Shown: positions 24,991 to 33,398, numbered from the stretch's first letter. The stretch: 33,867 bases of DNA from Bacilli bacterium (GCA_012838505.1 DUPD01000044.1:1-33867), one strand, 5' to 3'. Notes: generated by a model from the letters alone, not told the origin. Translations and numbers: made by a program.

Positions 24991-24992
24991 TA

Positions 24993-25391
24993 ATGGAAAT
25001 CAAACCTTGTGTGAATATACGACAAGAAATTGATATTGTCGGTGCGCGTCAACTTGGCAGGCAATATGCTAAGGAATTGGGTTTCAGTACGGTTGATCAG
25101 GCGCGAATTGCTACGGCAATATCAGAATTAACTCGAAATATTTATTTGTATGCTGATGCAGGGAAAATTTCTTTTGAAGTGATTGATCAAATTAATCGAA
25201 AAGGCTTAAAGATCATTGCGACAGACAATGGACCAGGGATTCCAGATATTAGTCAGGTTATGCAAGATGGCTATTCAACATCAGGTGGCCTCGGTGCTGG
25301 TTTGCCTGGAGTTAAGCGCCTAATGGATCAATTTGATATTCAATCAAACGGAGATGGGACGAGAATTGATACAATAAAATGGGTTAGATAA
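24993..25391 (+). CDS. rsbT: Serine/threonine kinase and RsbU activator RsbT
   Basis: A 132-residue GHKL-type kinase that phosphorylates RsbR and RsbS, then leaves the stressosome to activate the RsbU phosphatase. The N box is ISELTRNIYLYA, the G1 box DNGPGIPD, and the G2 box GGLGAGLPGVKRL. The ATG follows GGAGGGGTAA. The stop codon TAA shares one base with a possible rsbU start at 25391. Confidence 0.94.
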   Translation: MEIKPCVNIRQEIDIVGARQLGRQYAKELGFSTVDQARIATAISELTRNIYLYADAGKISFEVIDQINRKGLKIIATDNGPGIPDISQVMQDGYSTSGGLGAGLPGVKRLMDQFDIQSNGDGTRIDTIKWVR

Positions 25392-25408
25392 TGGGGTGGA
25401 GTGCTGAG

Positions 25409-26419
25409 ATGAAGACAACTAATTTAGATTTAAATAGCTATCGACAATTATTAAAAGAATATTTATTAACAAATGATGAAACCGCCCTTTATCAAGCTGA
25501 ACAATTTAGCCGATTATCGGTAAAGCATAATGTACCACCAGAAGAAATGATTCAGATTCATATCGAGGCACTTCAGGATTTGTATCCTGAACTCCCTCGA
25601 GAAATTAATGATTCATTAAACTTCTTGCTAGAAGCGATGATTTCATATGGACTTGCTTTACAAGAGAATCAATTTTTACGAGAAAAGCAATCTGAGCTAG
25701 AATCAGAGATTTCAGTTGCAGCTAATATGCAAAAAACGTTATTATCAACGGTAAAACCAGAAGTTAAAGGTTTAGATATTGGTGCGATCAGTGTGCCAGC
25801 AAGCACAATGAATGGTGATTACTATCACTTTGTCACAAATAAGGAAAATCACTTAGGTATTGCACTTGCAGATGTAATCGGTAAAGGGATACCAGCCGCT
25901 TTAGCGATGTCGATGATTAAATATTCAATGGATAGTTTTCCGGAAAGTCAACAGCAACCAAAAGCGATTTTAGAAAATTTAAATCGTGTTGTTGAAAGAA
26001 ACGTTGATCCAAGCATGTTTATTACAATGTTTTACGGTCTATATAACCCTGAAAATGAAACTTTTGCGTATGCATCAGCAGGTCATGAACCTTGTTTTTA
26101 CTATCATGCAAGCCGTAATGAATTTGAAGAAATCTATGCGCCAGGACTTGTTCTGGGGGTAAACAACGATACTAATTATCAACAATTTGTTCGCAAAATT
26201 GAAAAAGATGATTGTTTAATTTTATTAACAGACGGCGTGACAGAGTGTCGCCTTGGTGAACATTTCATAGAAGGTAAACAAATTTTACAAGTGATTGAAA
26301 GTTTTATACACCTACCGGCACAAGAAGCTGTCGAAAAAGTATTTTGTTACTTTGAAAAACTTCAAGACTTTCAATTGCGTGATGATTTTACCTTAATCAT
26401 TATTAAAAAAGAAGTTTAA
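25409..26419 (+). CDS. rsbU: PP2C-type phosphatase RsbU
   Basis: A 336-residue phosphatase that removes phosphate from RsbV when bound by RsbT. The N-terminal domain (about 1-85, including YQAEQFSRLSVKHNVPPEE) binds RsbT; the SpoIIE/PP2C domain has GDYYHF, ADVIGKGIPAALAMSMIKY, LTDGVTE and RDDFTLI, which carry the metal-binding aspartates. I chose ATG 25409, which has GGTGGAG upstream and a length like B. subtilis RsbU (335); an alternative ATG 25391 overlaps the rsbT stop by one base. The stop codon lies inside the -35 of the following sigma-B-type promoter. Confidence 0.93.
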   Translation: MKTTNLDLNSYRQLLKEYLLTNDETALYQAEQFSRLSVKHNVPPEEMIQIHIEALQDLYPELPREINDSLNFLLEAMISYGLALQENQFLREKQSELESEISVAANMQKTLLSTVKPEVKGLDIGAISVPASTMNGDYYHFVTNKENHLGIALADVIGKGIPAALAMSMIKYSMDSFPESQQQPKAILENLNRVVERNVDPSMFITMFYGLYNPENETFAYASAGHEPCFYYHASRNEFEEIYAPGLVLGVNNDTNYQQFVRKIEKDDCLILLTDGVTECRLGEHFIEGKQILQVIESFIHLPAQEAVEKVFCYFEKLQDFQLRDDFTLIIIKKEV

Positions 26420-26438
26420 TTAAAAGTAATAAGGGAAA
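26414..26438 (+). promoter_or_regulatory. Probable sigma-B autoregulatory promoter before rsbV
   Basis: GTTTAA (26414-26419) matches the sigma-B -35 exactly and overlaps the rsbU stop codon. After 13 bases GGGAAA (26433-26438) resembles the -10 GGGTAT (4 of 6). A sigma-B promoter at the same place is known in B. subtilis, where it amplifies rsbV-rsbW-sigB-rsbX. Confidence 0.6.
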
Positions 26439-26477
26439 TACATAATTTAATTAGACAGTCAGAAGGGAAGAGACTTA

Positions 26478-26813
26478 ATGGATATTAATTTGGATGTTGA
26501 ACTTATTGAGGAAGAAACGATAAAAAAAGTTGTTCTTTCGGGAGAAATTGATGCGTATACTGCACCAAAACTTAAGGAGGCTTTATTGCCACTTACAAAG
26601 CAAGGAAACTCAGAAGTGGTCGTTGATTTAGAAAATGTGAAATATATGGATAGTACGGGATTAGGTGTTTTTATTAGTGCCTTAAAATCATCTAAAGAAC
26701 ACTCGTCATCATTTAAGTTAGTAAACCTTCAAGAACGAGTCGAACGACTGTTTAAAATCACAAGTTTAGATAGTATTATTTCAATTGAAAACACAGTACG
26801 GGGTGGAAATTAA
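26478..26813 (+). CDS. rsbV: Anti-anti-sigma factor RsbV
   Basis: A 111-residue STAS protein. In its unphosphorylated form it binds RsbW and so releases SigB. The target serine is Ser59 in YMDSTGLGVF. The gene is preceded by AGAAGGGAAGAG and by a probable sigma-B promoter. The stop overlaps the rsbW start by one base. Confidence 0.95.
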   Translation: MDINLDVELIEEETIKKVVLSGEIDAYTAPKLKEALLPLTKQGNSEVVVDLENVKYMDSTGLGVFISALKSSKEHSSSFKLVNLQERVERLFKITSLDSIISIENTVRGGN

Positions 26814-27286
26814 TGAAACACTTTGATTTTATTGAAATGAGGTTACCGGCAAAATCAGAATATGTCGGAGTTGTTCGATTGAGTGTGTCAGGGATTGCAA
26901 ATCGAATGGGCTTTTCGTATGAAGAAATAGAAGATTTAAAGGTTGCGATTTCAGAGGCGATGACGAACGCAACGACGCATGCCTATGAAGCGGAAGAAGA
27001 TGGAGAAGTGACAATTGGCTTTGGTGTCTATCCTGATCGATTGGAGGTCATGGTCGCTGATCGTGGGGGAAGTTTTGACTTAGAAGAAGTTAAAAAAGAC
27101 ATTGGTCCATATCAACAAGATGAAAAGATTGAAAACCTTAGAGAAGGTGGTTTTGGATTATTCTTGATTGATGCTCTAATGGATAAGGTTGAAATTAGTA
27201 ATGATTACGGTGTGATTGTTTTAATGACGAAGCAACTCCCAACAAATGAGGTGGAAATAGATGACCAAATCTCAACCACACAATAA
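26813..27286 (+). CDS. rsbW: Anti-sigma-B factor and RsbV kinase RsbW
   Basis: A 157-residue GHKL-type serine kinase that binds SigB and phosphorylates RsbV. The N box is VAISEAMTNATTHAY, the G1 region VADRGGSFD, and the G2 region GGFGLFLIDALMD. Translation is coupled to rsbV by a one-base overlap and to sigB by a 26-base overlap, which keeps sigma and anti-sigma levels matched. Confidence 0.95.
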   Translation: MKHFDFIEMRLPAKSEYVGVVRLSVSGIANRMGFSYEEIEDLKVAISEAMTNATTHAYEAEEDGEVTIGFGVYPDRLEVMVADRGGSFDLEEVKKDIGPYQQDEKIENLREGGFGLFLIDALMDKVEISNDYGVIVLMTKQLPTNEVEIDDQISTTQ

Positions 27287-28049
27287 TCGTGAGGATGAGG
27301 TTTACCAATGGATTGAGTACCTTCAAGAAAACCCAAAAGATGAAGAAATACAAGAAAAAATTGTCTTAACCTATCAAAACCTCGTTCGTTCAATCGCTAG
27401 AAAATATGCGAAAAACAACTCTATCCATGAAGATTTGGTTCAGGTAGGGATGTTAGGGTTATTGGCAGCTATCAGAAGGTATGATTCATCTCTAGGTAAA
27501 TCTTTTGAATCATTTGCGATTCCAACTATTATTGGAGAAATTAAACGATTTATTCGTGACAAAACGTGGAGTGTCCATGTGCCACGTCGGATTAAAGAAC
27601 TCGGTCCAAAAATTAAACGAGCGACAGAAGAGTTGACGATTCTAAATCAACGCTCGCCGTCAGTTGCAGACATCGCTAACCATTTAGATGTGACAGAAGA
27701 AGAAGTATTAGAAACGATGGAGATGGGTCAAAGTTATAAAGCGTTATCTGTTGATAAGAAAATTGAGGCTAACTCAGATGGTAGTACAGTTTCAATTTTA
27801 GATTTGATTGGCGATCAAGATGATCGTTTTGAAAAAACAGATCTACGCTTGTTATTAGAAAAAGTTTTGCCAATTTTATCGGAACGCGAACAAAAAATTC
27901 TCCAGTACACTTATTTTGAAAATATGAGCCAGAAAGAAGCAGGAGAACGACTAGATATTTCTCAAATGCACGTATCAAGGATTCAACGTCGAGCACTGTT
28001 AAAACTTAGAGAGGCTTTACAAGCTGATGGAATAGGTGTTACCGACTAA
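27261..28049 (+). CDS. sigB: RNA polymerase general stress sigma factor SigB
   Basis: A 262-residue sigma-70 type factor of the SigB/F/G group. Region 2 includes EDLVQVGMLGLLAAIRRYD and FESFAIPTIIGEIKRFIRD; region 3 PRRIKELGPKIKRATEEL; region 4 ends with a helix-turn-helix (KEAGERLDISQMHVSRIQRR). It starts at ATG 27261 with GAGGTGG inside rsbW. It should recognise GTTTAA-N12-15-GGGTAT promoters such as those at 13128 and 26414. Confidence 0.95.
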   Translation: MTKSQPHNNREDEVYQWIEYLQENPKDEEIQEKIVLTYQNLVRSIARKYAKNNSIHEDLVQVGMLGLLAAIRRYDSSLGKSFESFAIPTIIGEIKRFIRDKTWSVHVPRRIKELGPKIKRATEELTILNQRSPSVADIANHLDVTEEEVLETMEMGQSYKALSVDKKIEANSDGSTVSILDLIGDQDDRFEKTDLRLLLEKVLPILSEREQKILQYTYFENMSQKEAGERLDISQMHVSRIQRRALLKLREALQADGIGVTD

Positions 28050-28642
28050 TGAGTGTGTACAATCGAGTTGATGTGTCTGTTTATCAAAAGGTGAAACAGG
28101 GCAATGTTGTTTGTGGAGATAGTTATTATTACTATCAAGATGAGAATCATTTTTTGTGTGTCGTCGTCGATGGTCTTGGTAGTGGATTTTTTGCCCATGA
28201 ATCATCACAAGCTGTTGTTGATGTGATTAAATCAGATCCGCTTAGACCAACAACGGAGATCATTGAATTGAGTAACCGAAGGCTGACTGGTAAGCGAGGC
28301 GTTGTATTAGGTATTCTTCGACTTGATCTAAAGACATTGCAGTTTACTTATTCTTCAATAGGTAATATTGGTTTAATGACAATTACATCTGAAGGGATTA
28401 AAAAGCGCAATATCCCGATGTCAGGTTATTTAGGTGGTTATCCAAGACAAGCGAAAGTTGTCTCAGGTGTATTTACGAGCAATACAATATTTGTGATGTT
28501 TTCAGATGGTGTGCAATCAAATGAATTAACACATCATTTATTTAGAGAGAGCAGCGCTGAAGCAGTTACGGATGCATTTCGGTTCCACATGGATCAATCA
28601 CGTGATGATGATACTACCCTAGCCGTGATTAAATATAATTAA
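28049..28642 (+). CDS. rsbX: Phosphoserine phosphatase RsbX
   Basis: A 197-residue PP2C-like phosphatase that dephosphorylates RsbS and RsbR and so resets the stressosome. Metal-binding aspartates are seen in VVDGLGSG, FSDGVQSN and SRDDDTTLAVI. The start ATG overlaps the last base of sigB. It is the last gene of the operon; the terminator stem begins at its stop codon. Confidence 0.92.
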   Translation: MSVYNRVDVSVYQKVKQGNVVCGDSYYYYQDENHFLCVVVDGLGSGFFAHESSQAVVDVIKSDPLRPTTEIIELSNRRLTGKRGVVLGILRLDLKTLQFTYSSIGNIGLMTITSEGIKKRNIPMSGYLGGYPRQAKVVSGVFTSNTIFVMFSDGVQSNELTHHLFRESSAEAVTDAFRFHMDQSRDDDTTLAVIKYN

Positions 28643-28683
28643 AGCTCTATGATAATGCGACTTATCATAGAGCTTTTGTGTTT
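28641..28683 (+). terminator. Intrinsic terminator of the sigB operon
   Basis: AAAGCTCTATGATAA (28641-28655) pairs perfectly with TTATCATAGAGCTTT (28662-28676), followed by TGTGTTTT. Confidence 0.88.
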
Positions 28684-28722
28684 TATTTGGTAAAATGAGT
28701 TGAAGAGATTGGAGGAACGAGA

Positions 28723-30894
28723 ATGGAAGTTGAATTAAATCAAACAGACTTGATTAAAATTGTTGCAAAGAAAGTAACATTAAGTCAACACGTTGTAAAA
28801 GAGGTGATTGGCTTATTAGAAGAAGGTAATACGGTTCCCTTTATTGCACGTTATCGTAAGGAGCAAACAGGTGGCCTCGATGAGGTTCAAATCAAAACAA
28901 TCGAGGATCAGTGGCATTACGTTGTTCAATTGACGAATCGAAAGCAGGAAGTGATTCGCTTAATCGATGAACAAGGTAAGTTAACGGAACAGTTAAGGGA
29001 AGAAATTTTAGCGGCTGATCAGCTCCAACGGCTAGAAGACCTTTACCGACCATATAAACAGAAAAGACGAACAAGAGCGACAGTTGCGAAGGAAAAAGGT
29101 TTAGAACCGTTAGCGGAATTAATTTGGAAGCAAGAACTAATCGATTTAACGAAAGAAGCAGAGCCTTATTTATCTGAAGAACATGAATTATTGACAGTTG
29201 AAGACGTATTGAGTGGTGCGAATGATATTATTGCTGAATGGATTTCAGATGATGCAGGTTATCGTGAGTACATAAGAAATCAAACATTCAATCATGGTCA
29301 AATCAATGCGACTGTCAAAGATGATTCCTTAGATGAAAAACGTGTTTATCAAATGTATTATGACTATGTTGAGCCAATTAAAAAGGTTGCATCACATCGA
29401 ACGCTCGCGATGAACCGCGCTGAAAAAGAAGGTGTGATTCGAATTAATCTTTCGATCTCAATTGACCAGATTGTCAATTACCTTGAACGGAAAATTATTA
29501 ACCAAACGACGACTGATCAAGTGAGAACATTTTTACAAGCAACTATTGAAGACAGTTATAAGCGTTTAATTCAACCTTCAATTGAACGTGAAATTAGAAC
29601 GACATTGACTGAAATAGCTGAAGAACAAGCGATTGAGATTTTTTCAATGAACTTAAGAAATCTCTTGCTTCAGCCTCCGCTTAAGAGAAAGACAATCTTA
29701 GCAGTTGATCCTGCATTTAGAACGGGCTGTAAGCTTGCGGTCATTGATGAAACAGGACGAGTGAAGGCTGTCGATGTTATTTATCCGACCGCACCTAGAA
29801 ATGATATTGCTGGCTCAAGGAAAATTGTTAAACAATTGATGAATGATTATCGAGTTCAATTAATTGCAATTGGTAATGGTACGGCATCCCGAGAAACAGA
29901 ATTATTTATCGCTGATTTGATTAATGATGAGCAGTTTGATGTTCCTTATTTAATTGTTAATGAAGCGGGAGCGAGTGTTTACTCAGCCTCAAAATTAGCT
30001 CGAGAGGAATTTCCTGATCTGCAAGTTGAGGAACGAAGTGCTGTCTCGATTGGTAGACGTGTTCAAGATCCTTTAGCTGAACTTGTTAAAATTGACCCGA
30101 AATCAATTGGTGTCGGTCAATATCAGCATGATGTCAGTCAGAAGAAATTAGCTGAGTCATTGACATTTGTTGTTGAAACAGCTGTTAACCAAGTTGGTGT
30201 TAATGTAAATACAGCATCGGTATCATTATTAGAGTATGTTTCTGGCCTCAGTAAAACAGTTGCAAATAATATTGTTAAAAAACGTGAGGAATTAGGATTC
30301 TTTACTGATCGCAAGCAGCTTGAGTCGATTCCTCGCTTAGGAAAGAAGACGTATCAGCAAAGTATTGGTTTTCTAAGAATTAATGATGGTAGCGAGCCAT
30401 TGGATCGGACACCAATTCACCCTGAAACGTACCAGGTTACAGAACAATTATTAATGATGATTGATTGTGAAAAGTCAGATCTTGGGTCAGAAAAGCTACA
30501 ACAAAAACTAAATGAACTGAACATTGCAACTGTGGCGAATCAACTAGAAATCGGAGAGCCGACATTACGTGATATCGTTGAGGCGTTAAGTCGACCTGAA
30601 CGTGACCTGCGTGACGACTTACCAAAACCGTTGCTTAAGAAAAACGTTTTATCAATGGAAGATTTAAAACCAGGCATTGAACTACAAGGAACAGTAAGAA
30701 ATGTTGTCGACTTTGGTATTTTTGTTGATATCGGTGTGAAACAAGACGGTTTAGTTCACATCTCAAAAATGTCACGGAAATATGTTAAACATCCAAAAGA
30801 CCTCGTAGCCGTCGGTGATGTCATTACAGTTTGGGTGAATGATATCGATTTAGAAAAAGAACGCATTGCCCTAACGATGATCAAAGACGACTGA
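28723..30894 (+). CDS. tex: Tex-family RNA-binding transcription accessory protein
   Basis: A 723-residue protein of the Tex/YdcI family. The N-terminal part holds helix-turn-helix-like bundles with PFIARYRKEQTGGLDE, the middle a YqgF/RNase H-like domain (ILAVDPAFRTGCKLAVID), then helix-hairpin-helix motifs (VSLLEYVSGLSKTVANNIV region) and a C-terminal S1 domain from about residue 645 (GTVRNVVDFGIFVDIG, DGLVHISKM). It binds nucleic acids; its role in transcription or RNA turnover is only partly known. The ATG follows TTGGAGGAAC. The position after rsbX matches B. subtilis ydcI. Confidence 0.92.
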   Translation: MEVELNQTDLIKIVAKKVTLSQHVVKEVIGLLEEGNTVPFIARYRKEQTGGLDEVQIKTIEDQWHYVVQLTNRKQEVIRLIDEQGKLTEQLREEILAADQLQRLEDLYRPYKQKRRTRATVAKEKGLEPLAELIWKQELIDLTKEAEPYLSEEHELLTVEDVLSGANDIIAEWISDDAGYREYIRNQTFNHGQINATVKDDSLDEKRVYQMYYDYVEPIKKVASHRTLAMNRAEKEGVIRINLSISIDQIVNYLERKIINQTTTDQVRTFLQATIEDSYKRLIQPSIEREIRTTLTEIAEEQAIEIFSMNLRNLLLQPPLKRKTILAVDPAFRTGCKLAVIDETGRVKAVDVIYPTAPRNDIAGSRKIVKQLMNDYRVQLIAIGNGTASRETELFIADLINDEQFDVPYLIVNEAGASVYSASKLAREEFPDLQVEERSAVSIGRRVQDPLAELVKIDPKSIGVGQYQHDVSQKKLAESLTFVVETAVNQVGVNVNTASVSLLEYVSGLSKTVANNIVKKREELGFFTDRKQLESIPRLGKKTYQQSIGFLRINDGSEPLDRTPIHPETYQVTEQLLMMIDCEKSDLGSEKLQQKLNELNIATVANQLEIGEPTLRDIVEALSRPERDLRDDLPKPLLKKNVLSMEDLKPGIELQGTVRNVVDFGIFVDIGVKQDGLVHISKMSRKYVKHPKDLVAVGDVITVWVNDIDLEKERIALTMIKDD

Positions 30895-30916
30895 TTGCAT
30901 AAGATGAACAAACTTC

Positions 30917-30957
30917 CCTGAAAACAGAGCTACATTCTCTGTTTTCAGGTTTTTTTA
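30917..30957 (+). terminator. Intrinsic terminator of tex
   Basis: CCTGAAAACAGAG (30917-30929) pairs perfectly with CTCTGTTTTCAGG (30937-30949), followed by a run of T residues to 30957. Confidence 0.93.
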
Positions 30958-31009
30958 AATCCAATTACAGTTGAGTTGTCTAAAAATTAAAAAAATATGC
31001 ACAAAATAC

Positions 31010-31038
31010 TTTACGGATTGTCTGTATAAATATACAAT
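31010..31038 (+). promoter_or_regulatory. arcC promoter with an ArgR-type inverted repeat
   Basis: TTTACG (31010-31015), 17 bases, then TACAAT (31033-31038) form a sigma-A-like promoter. The inverted repeat TGTATA-AA-TATACA (31023-31036) overlaps the spacer and the -10. Its size and A/T centre resemble ARG boxes of Gram-positive ArgR regulators, so arginine-dependent control is a reasonable guess. Confidence 0.5.
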
Positions 31039-31122
31039 ATCATATAGGCAAAAAGCCAAGATCATAAATTGATTAAACAGTACACGACACCAGTTAAAAA
31101 ATATCCTGAACGAGGTGGGAAG

Positions 31123-32055
31123 ATGAAAAAGAGAATCGTTGTAGCCCTAGGGGGAAACGCAATCTTAACAAAAGACCCAAGCGCGGAATCACAACAGCAA
31201 GCCTTAAGACAAACGGCTGAGAAACTCGCGCCACTAGTTGAACAAGGAAATGAGTTAATTATTTCGCACGGGAACGGACCACAAGTCGGCAACTTACTTT
31301 TACAACAAAGTGCAGCTGACTCAGTCGAAAATCCAGCACTACCACTCGATACTTGTGTTGCAATGACGCAAGGAAGTATCGGTTATTGGCTCCAACAAGC
31401 ACTTAGAGATGCTCTTGAGCAAAGAGGGATTAAAAAAGATGTGATTACACTGTTGACACAAGTTGTTGTCAGTAAAGATGATCCTGCTTTTAATCATCCA
31501 ACAAAACCCGTTGGACCATTTTTAACAGAAGCTGAAAAGAATCAAAGAAGCGGACAAGACATATATGTAGAAGATTCTGGCCGAGGGTGGCGTAAGGTTG
31601 TCCCATCACCAAAGCCGATTCGAGTGACGGAAGCACCTTTAGTAGACAAGTTAGTTGATTTAGGGGTTCTCACGATTGCTACTGGTGGGGGTGGTATCCC
31701 GGTTGTTGAGGAAGATGGTGTCGTCACAGGCATAGAGGCTGTGATTGATAAAGATTTTGCCTCAGAAAGATTAGCTGAACAAATCAATGCCGATCTTTTA
31801 ATTATATTGACCGCAGTCGATCATGTGTATATTAATTTTAATCAACCGAACCAAGAAAAAATTCAAGAAGTATCAGTAGAAGAGCTCAAACAATATATTG
31901 AAGAGGATCATTTTGCACCTGGAAGTATGCTACCTAAAGTTGAAGCGGCAATTAAATTCGCAGAACACTCAAACCGAACGAAAAAAGCAATTATCACATC
32001 TTTAGATAATGTAGAAGATATTTTTACTAAGCAAGTAGGTACACACGTTTATTAA
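31123..32055 (+). CDS. arcC: Carbamate kinase
   Basis: A 310-residue amino acid kinase that makes ATP from carbamoyl phosphate and ADP. Family motifs are VVALGGNAI at the start, [37 protein letters not shown], and [10 protein letters not shown] chose ATG 31123 with GAGGTGGGA just before; a long upstream frame from 31069 has no such site. No arginine deiminase (arcA), ornithine carbamoyltransferase (arcB) or antiporter gene is present nearby, so the carbamoyl phosphate source is elsewhere. As I recall the B. subtilis order tex (ydcI) to sprT (ydcK), this gene is an insertion. Confidence 0.92.
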   Translation: MKKRIVVALGGNAILTKDPSAESQQQALRQTAEKLAPLVEQGNELIISHGNGPQVGNLLLQQSAADSVENPALPLDTCVAMTQGSIGYWLQQALRDALEQRGIKKDVITLLTQVVVSKDDPAFNHPTKPVGPFLTEAEKNQRSGQDIYVEDSGRGWRKVVPSPKPIRVTEAPLVDKLVDLGVLTIATGGGGIPVVEEDGVVTGIEAVIDKDFASERLAEQINADLLIILTAVDHVYINFNQPNQEKIQEVSVEELKQYIEEDHFAPGSMLPKVEAAIKFAEHSNRTKKAIITSLDNVEDIFTKQVGTHVY

Positions 32056-32061
32056 CTGACG

Positions 32062-32102
32062 AGCTCATAATGGGAAATCATTATGAGCTTGATTTAATTT
32101 TT
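32062..32102 (+). terminator. Probable terminator of arcC
   Basis: AGCTCATAATG (32062-32072) pairs perfectly with CATTATGAGCT (32079-32089), followed by TGATTTAATTTTT, which is T-rich but interrupted. A promoter for the next gene overlaps its end (TTGATT 32089-32094, 16 bases, TATAAT 32111-32116). Confidence 0.65.
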
Positions 32103-32116
32103 AGATTGACTATAAT
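32089..32116 (+). promoter_or_regulatory. Possible sigma-A promoter of the sprT-like gene
   Basis: TTGATT (32089-32094), 16-base spacer, TATAAT (32111-32116) exact. It overlaps the preceding terminator's tail and lies about 30 bases before the start codon. Confidence 0.5.
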
Positions 32117-32147
32117 TCATTTAAAGTTAGAAAAGGGATTTGACAAT

Positions 32148-32600
32148 ATGGATGATCAACAATTGCAACAACTTGTTTCTCAGCTATCACTAGATTACTT
32201 TAAAAAGCCCTTTATTGACAAAGCATGCTTTAATCCACGATTAAGAACGACGGGCGGACGCTACCTTCCTCAACAGAGAAAAATAGAAATTAACCGTAAA
32301 TATTTACTCGAATTGGGTATGGAAGAGTTGATTGGGATTATTAAACATGAACTTTGTCATTATCATCTTCATATTGAAGGCAAACCATTTGGGCATCGAG
32401 ATCAAGAGTTTAGAACACTACTTAAAGAGACTCAATCACCACGCCATTGTCAACAACTACCGTCAGAGCAAAGAAAAGTTGTCAGCGATCATCAATATAA
32501 ATGCCAGCAATGTGGTCAATTGTATAAAAGAAAAAGAAAAGTAAATATTAAAAAATACAGTTGCGGACGATGTAAAGGAAAAATCAAACTTGTCATTTAA
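32148..32600 (+). CDS. SprT-like zinc protein (YdcK-like)
   Basis: A 150-residue SprT-family protein. The putative metal site is HELCH (His67-Glu68-His71) in KHELCHYHLHIEG, and a C-terminal zinc ribbon has Cys119, Cys122, Cys139 and Cys142 (YKCQQCG and YSCGRCKG). The eukaryotic relative Spartan cuts DNA-crosslinked proteins; for bacterial members the activity is not settled. I chose ATG 32148 with AAAAGGGA about 10 bases before, because the frame upstream (from 32070) runs through the arcC terminator. The position before the tRNA block matches B. subtilis ydcK. Confidence 0.88.
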   Translation: MDDQQLQQLVSQLSLDYFKKPFIDKACFNPRLRTTGGRYLPQQRKIEINRKYLLELGMEELIGIIKHELCHYHLHIEGKPFGHRDQEFRTLLKETQSPRHCQQLPSEQRKVVSDHQYKCQQCGQLYKRKRKVNIKKYSCGRCKGKIKLVI

Positions 32601-32689
32601 ATAATCAAGGAAATGCTTGACCAAAGTGTATCAAACCGAGTAAACTATAGATATGCGATTTTTCTTGAAAAAATATTATTTAAAATGAG

Positions 32690-32718
32690 TTGACAGCAAA
32701 AAAAATATATAGTATAGT
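32690..32718 (+). promoter_or_regulatory. Sigma-A promoter of the first tRNA group
   Basis: TTGACA (32690-32695), 17-base spacer of mostly A and T, TATAGT (32713-32718). It lies 33 bases before tRNA-Asn. Confidence 0.85.
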
Positions 32719-32751
32719 TTTTAACGTCGCTAATAAACGTTAAAAGATTAT

Positions 32752-32826
32752 TCCACAGTAGCTCAGTGGTAGAGCAATCGGCTGTTAACCGATCGGTCGT
32801 AGGTTCGAATCCTACCTGTGGAGCCA
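32752..32826 (+). tRNA. tRNA-Asn (GTT)
   Basis: Acceptor TCCACAG pairs with CTGTGGA, followed by G and an encoded CCA. D-loop GCTCAGTGGTAGAGC and T-arm GGTTCGAATCC are normal. The anticodon loop is CTGTTAA with anticodon GTT. Confidence 0.97.
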
Positions 32827-32827
32827 T

Positions 32828-32920
32828 GGAGAAGTACTCAAGAGGCTGAAGAGGCGCCCCTGCTAAGGGTGTAGGTCGCTTTATAGCGGCGCGAGGGTTC
32901 AAATCCCTCCTTCTCCGCCA
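32828..32920 (+). tRNA. tRNA-Ser (GCT)
   Basis: Acceptor GGAGAAG pairs with CTTCTCC, followed by G and encoded CCA. Anticodon GCT within CCCCTGCTAAGGG, and a long variable arm (GTAGGTCGCTTTATAGCGGCGC) as expected for serine, given at 32870-32892. One base separates it from tRNA-Asn. Confidence 0.96.
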
Positions 32921-32936
32921 TTTTTTTATGAAAAGT

Positions 32937-33011
32937 GGCCCGTTGGTCAAGCGGTTAAGACACCGCCCTTTCACGGCGGTAACACGGGTTCGAATCCCGT
33001 ACGGGTCACCA
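32937..33011 (+). tRNA. tRNA-Glu (TTC)
   Basis: Acceptor GGCCCGT pairs with ACGGGTC (one G-T pair), followed by A and encoded CCA. The anticodon is TTC within CCCTTTCACGG. Confidence 0.96.
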
Positions 33012-33038
33012 TTTTAAATTTAAAAAATAATAAACTTT

Positions 33039-33115
33039 GGTCCGGTAGTTCAGTTGGTTAGAATGCCTGCCTGTCACGCAGGAGGTCGCGGGTTCGAGTC
33101 CCGTCCGGACCGCCA
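33039..33115 (+). tRNA. tRNA-Asp (GTC)
   Basis: Acceptor GGTCCGG pairs with CCGGACC, followed by G and encoded CCA. Anticodon GTC within GCCTGTCACGC. Confidence 0.97.
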
Positions 33116-33124
33116 TTATTTATT

Positions 33125-33199
33125 TGGGCTATCGCCAAGCGGTAAGGCAACGGTTTTTGGTTCCGTCATGCGCTGGTTCGAATCCAGCTAGCCCAGCCA
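33125..33199 (+). tRNA. tRNA-Gln (TTG)
   Basis: Acceptor TGGGCTA pairs with TAGCCCA, followed by G and encoded CCA. Anticodon TTG within GGTTTTTGGTTCC. Confidence 0.96.
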
Positions 33200-33236
33200 T
33201 TTTCTTTTTCGTTCATTTATAATTTTCGATAAAGAT

Positions 33237-33268
33237 ACCCTTAAAACAGATTGTTTTAAAGGGTTTTC
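33237..33268 (+). terminator. Terminator inside the tRNA block
   Basis: ACCCTTAAAAC (33237-33247) pairs with GTTTTAAAGGGT (33253-33264, one bulge), followed by TTTC. It separates the Asn-Ser-Glu-Asp-Gln group from Lys-Leu. No strong promoter for tRNA-Lys is visible after it; ATGACG with TCTAAT (about 33278-33306) is only a weak candidate. Confidence 0.65.
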
Positions 33269-33308
33269 TAATGAAATGACGAATGATCGATACTCGTTAT
33301 CTAATTAT

Positions 33309-33381
33309 GAGCCATTAGCTCAGGTGGTAGAGCATCTGACTTTTAATCAGAGGGTCGAAGGTTCGAGTCCTTCATGGCTCA
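33309..33381 (+). tRNA. tRNA-Lys (TTT), no encoded CCA
   Basis: Acceptor GAGCCAT pairs with ATGGCTC, discriminator A at 33381. The next bases are CTT, so the CCA end must be added after transcription. Anticodon TTT within GACTTTTAATC. Confidence 0.95.
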
Positions 33382-33398
33382 CTTTACAATTGAATTAA

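Noticed and set aside
32645-32974. Minus-strand open frame of 109 codons with GFEPTTDRLTADCSTTELL-like sequence
   Set aside because: It is the antisense of tRNA-Asn and tRNA-Ser; this kind of spurious protein is common in databases.
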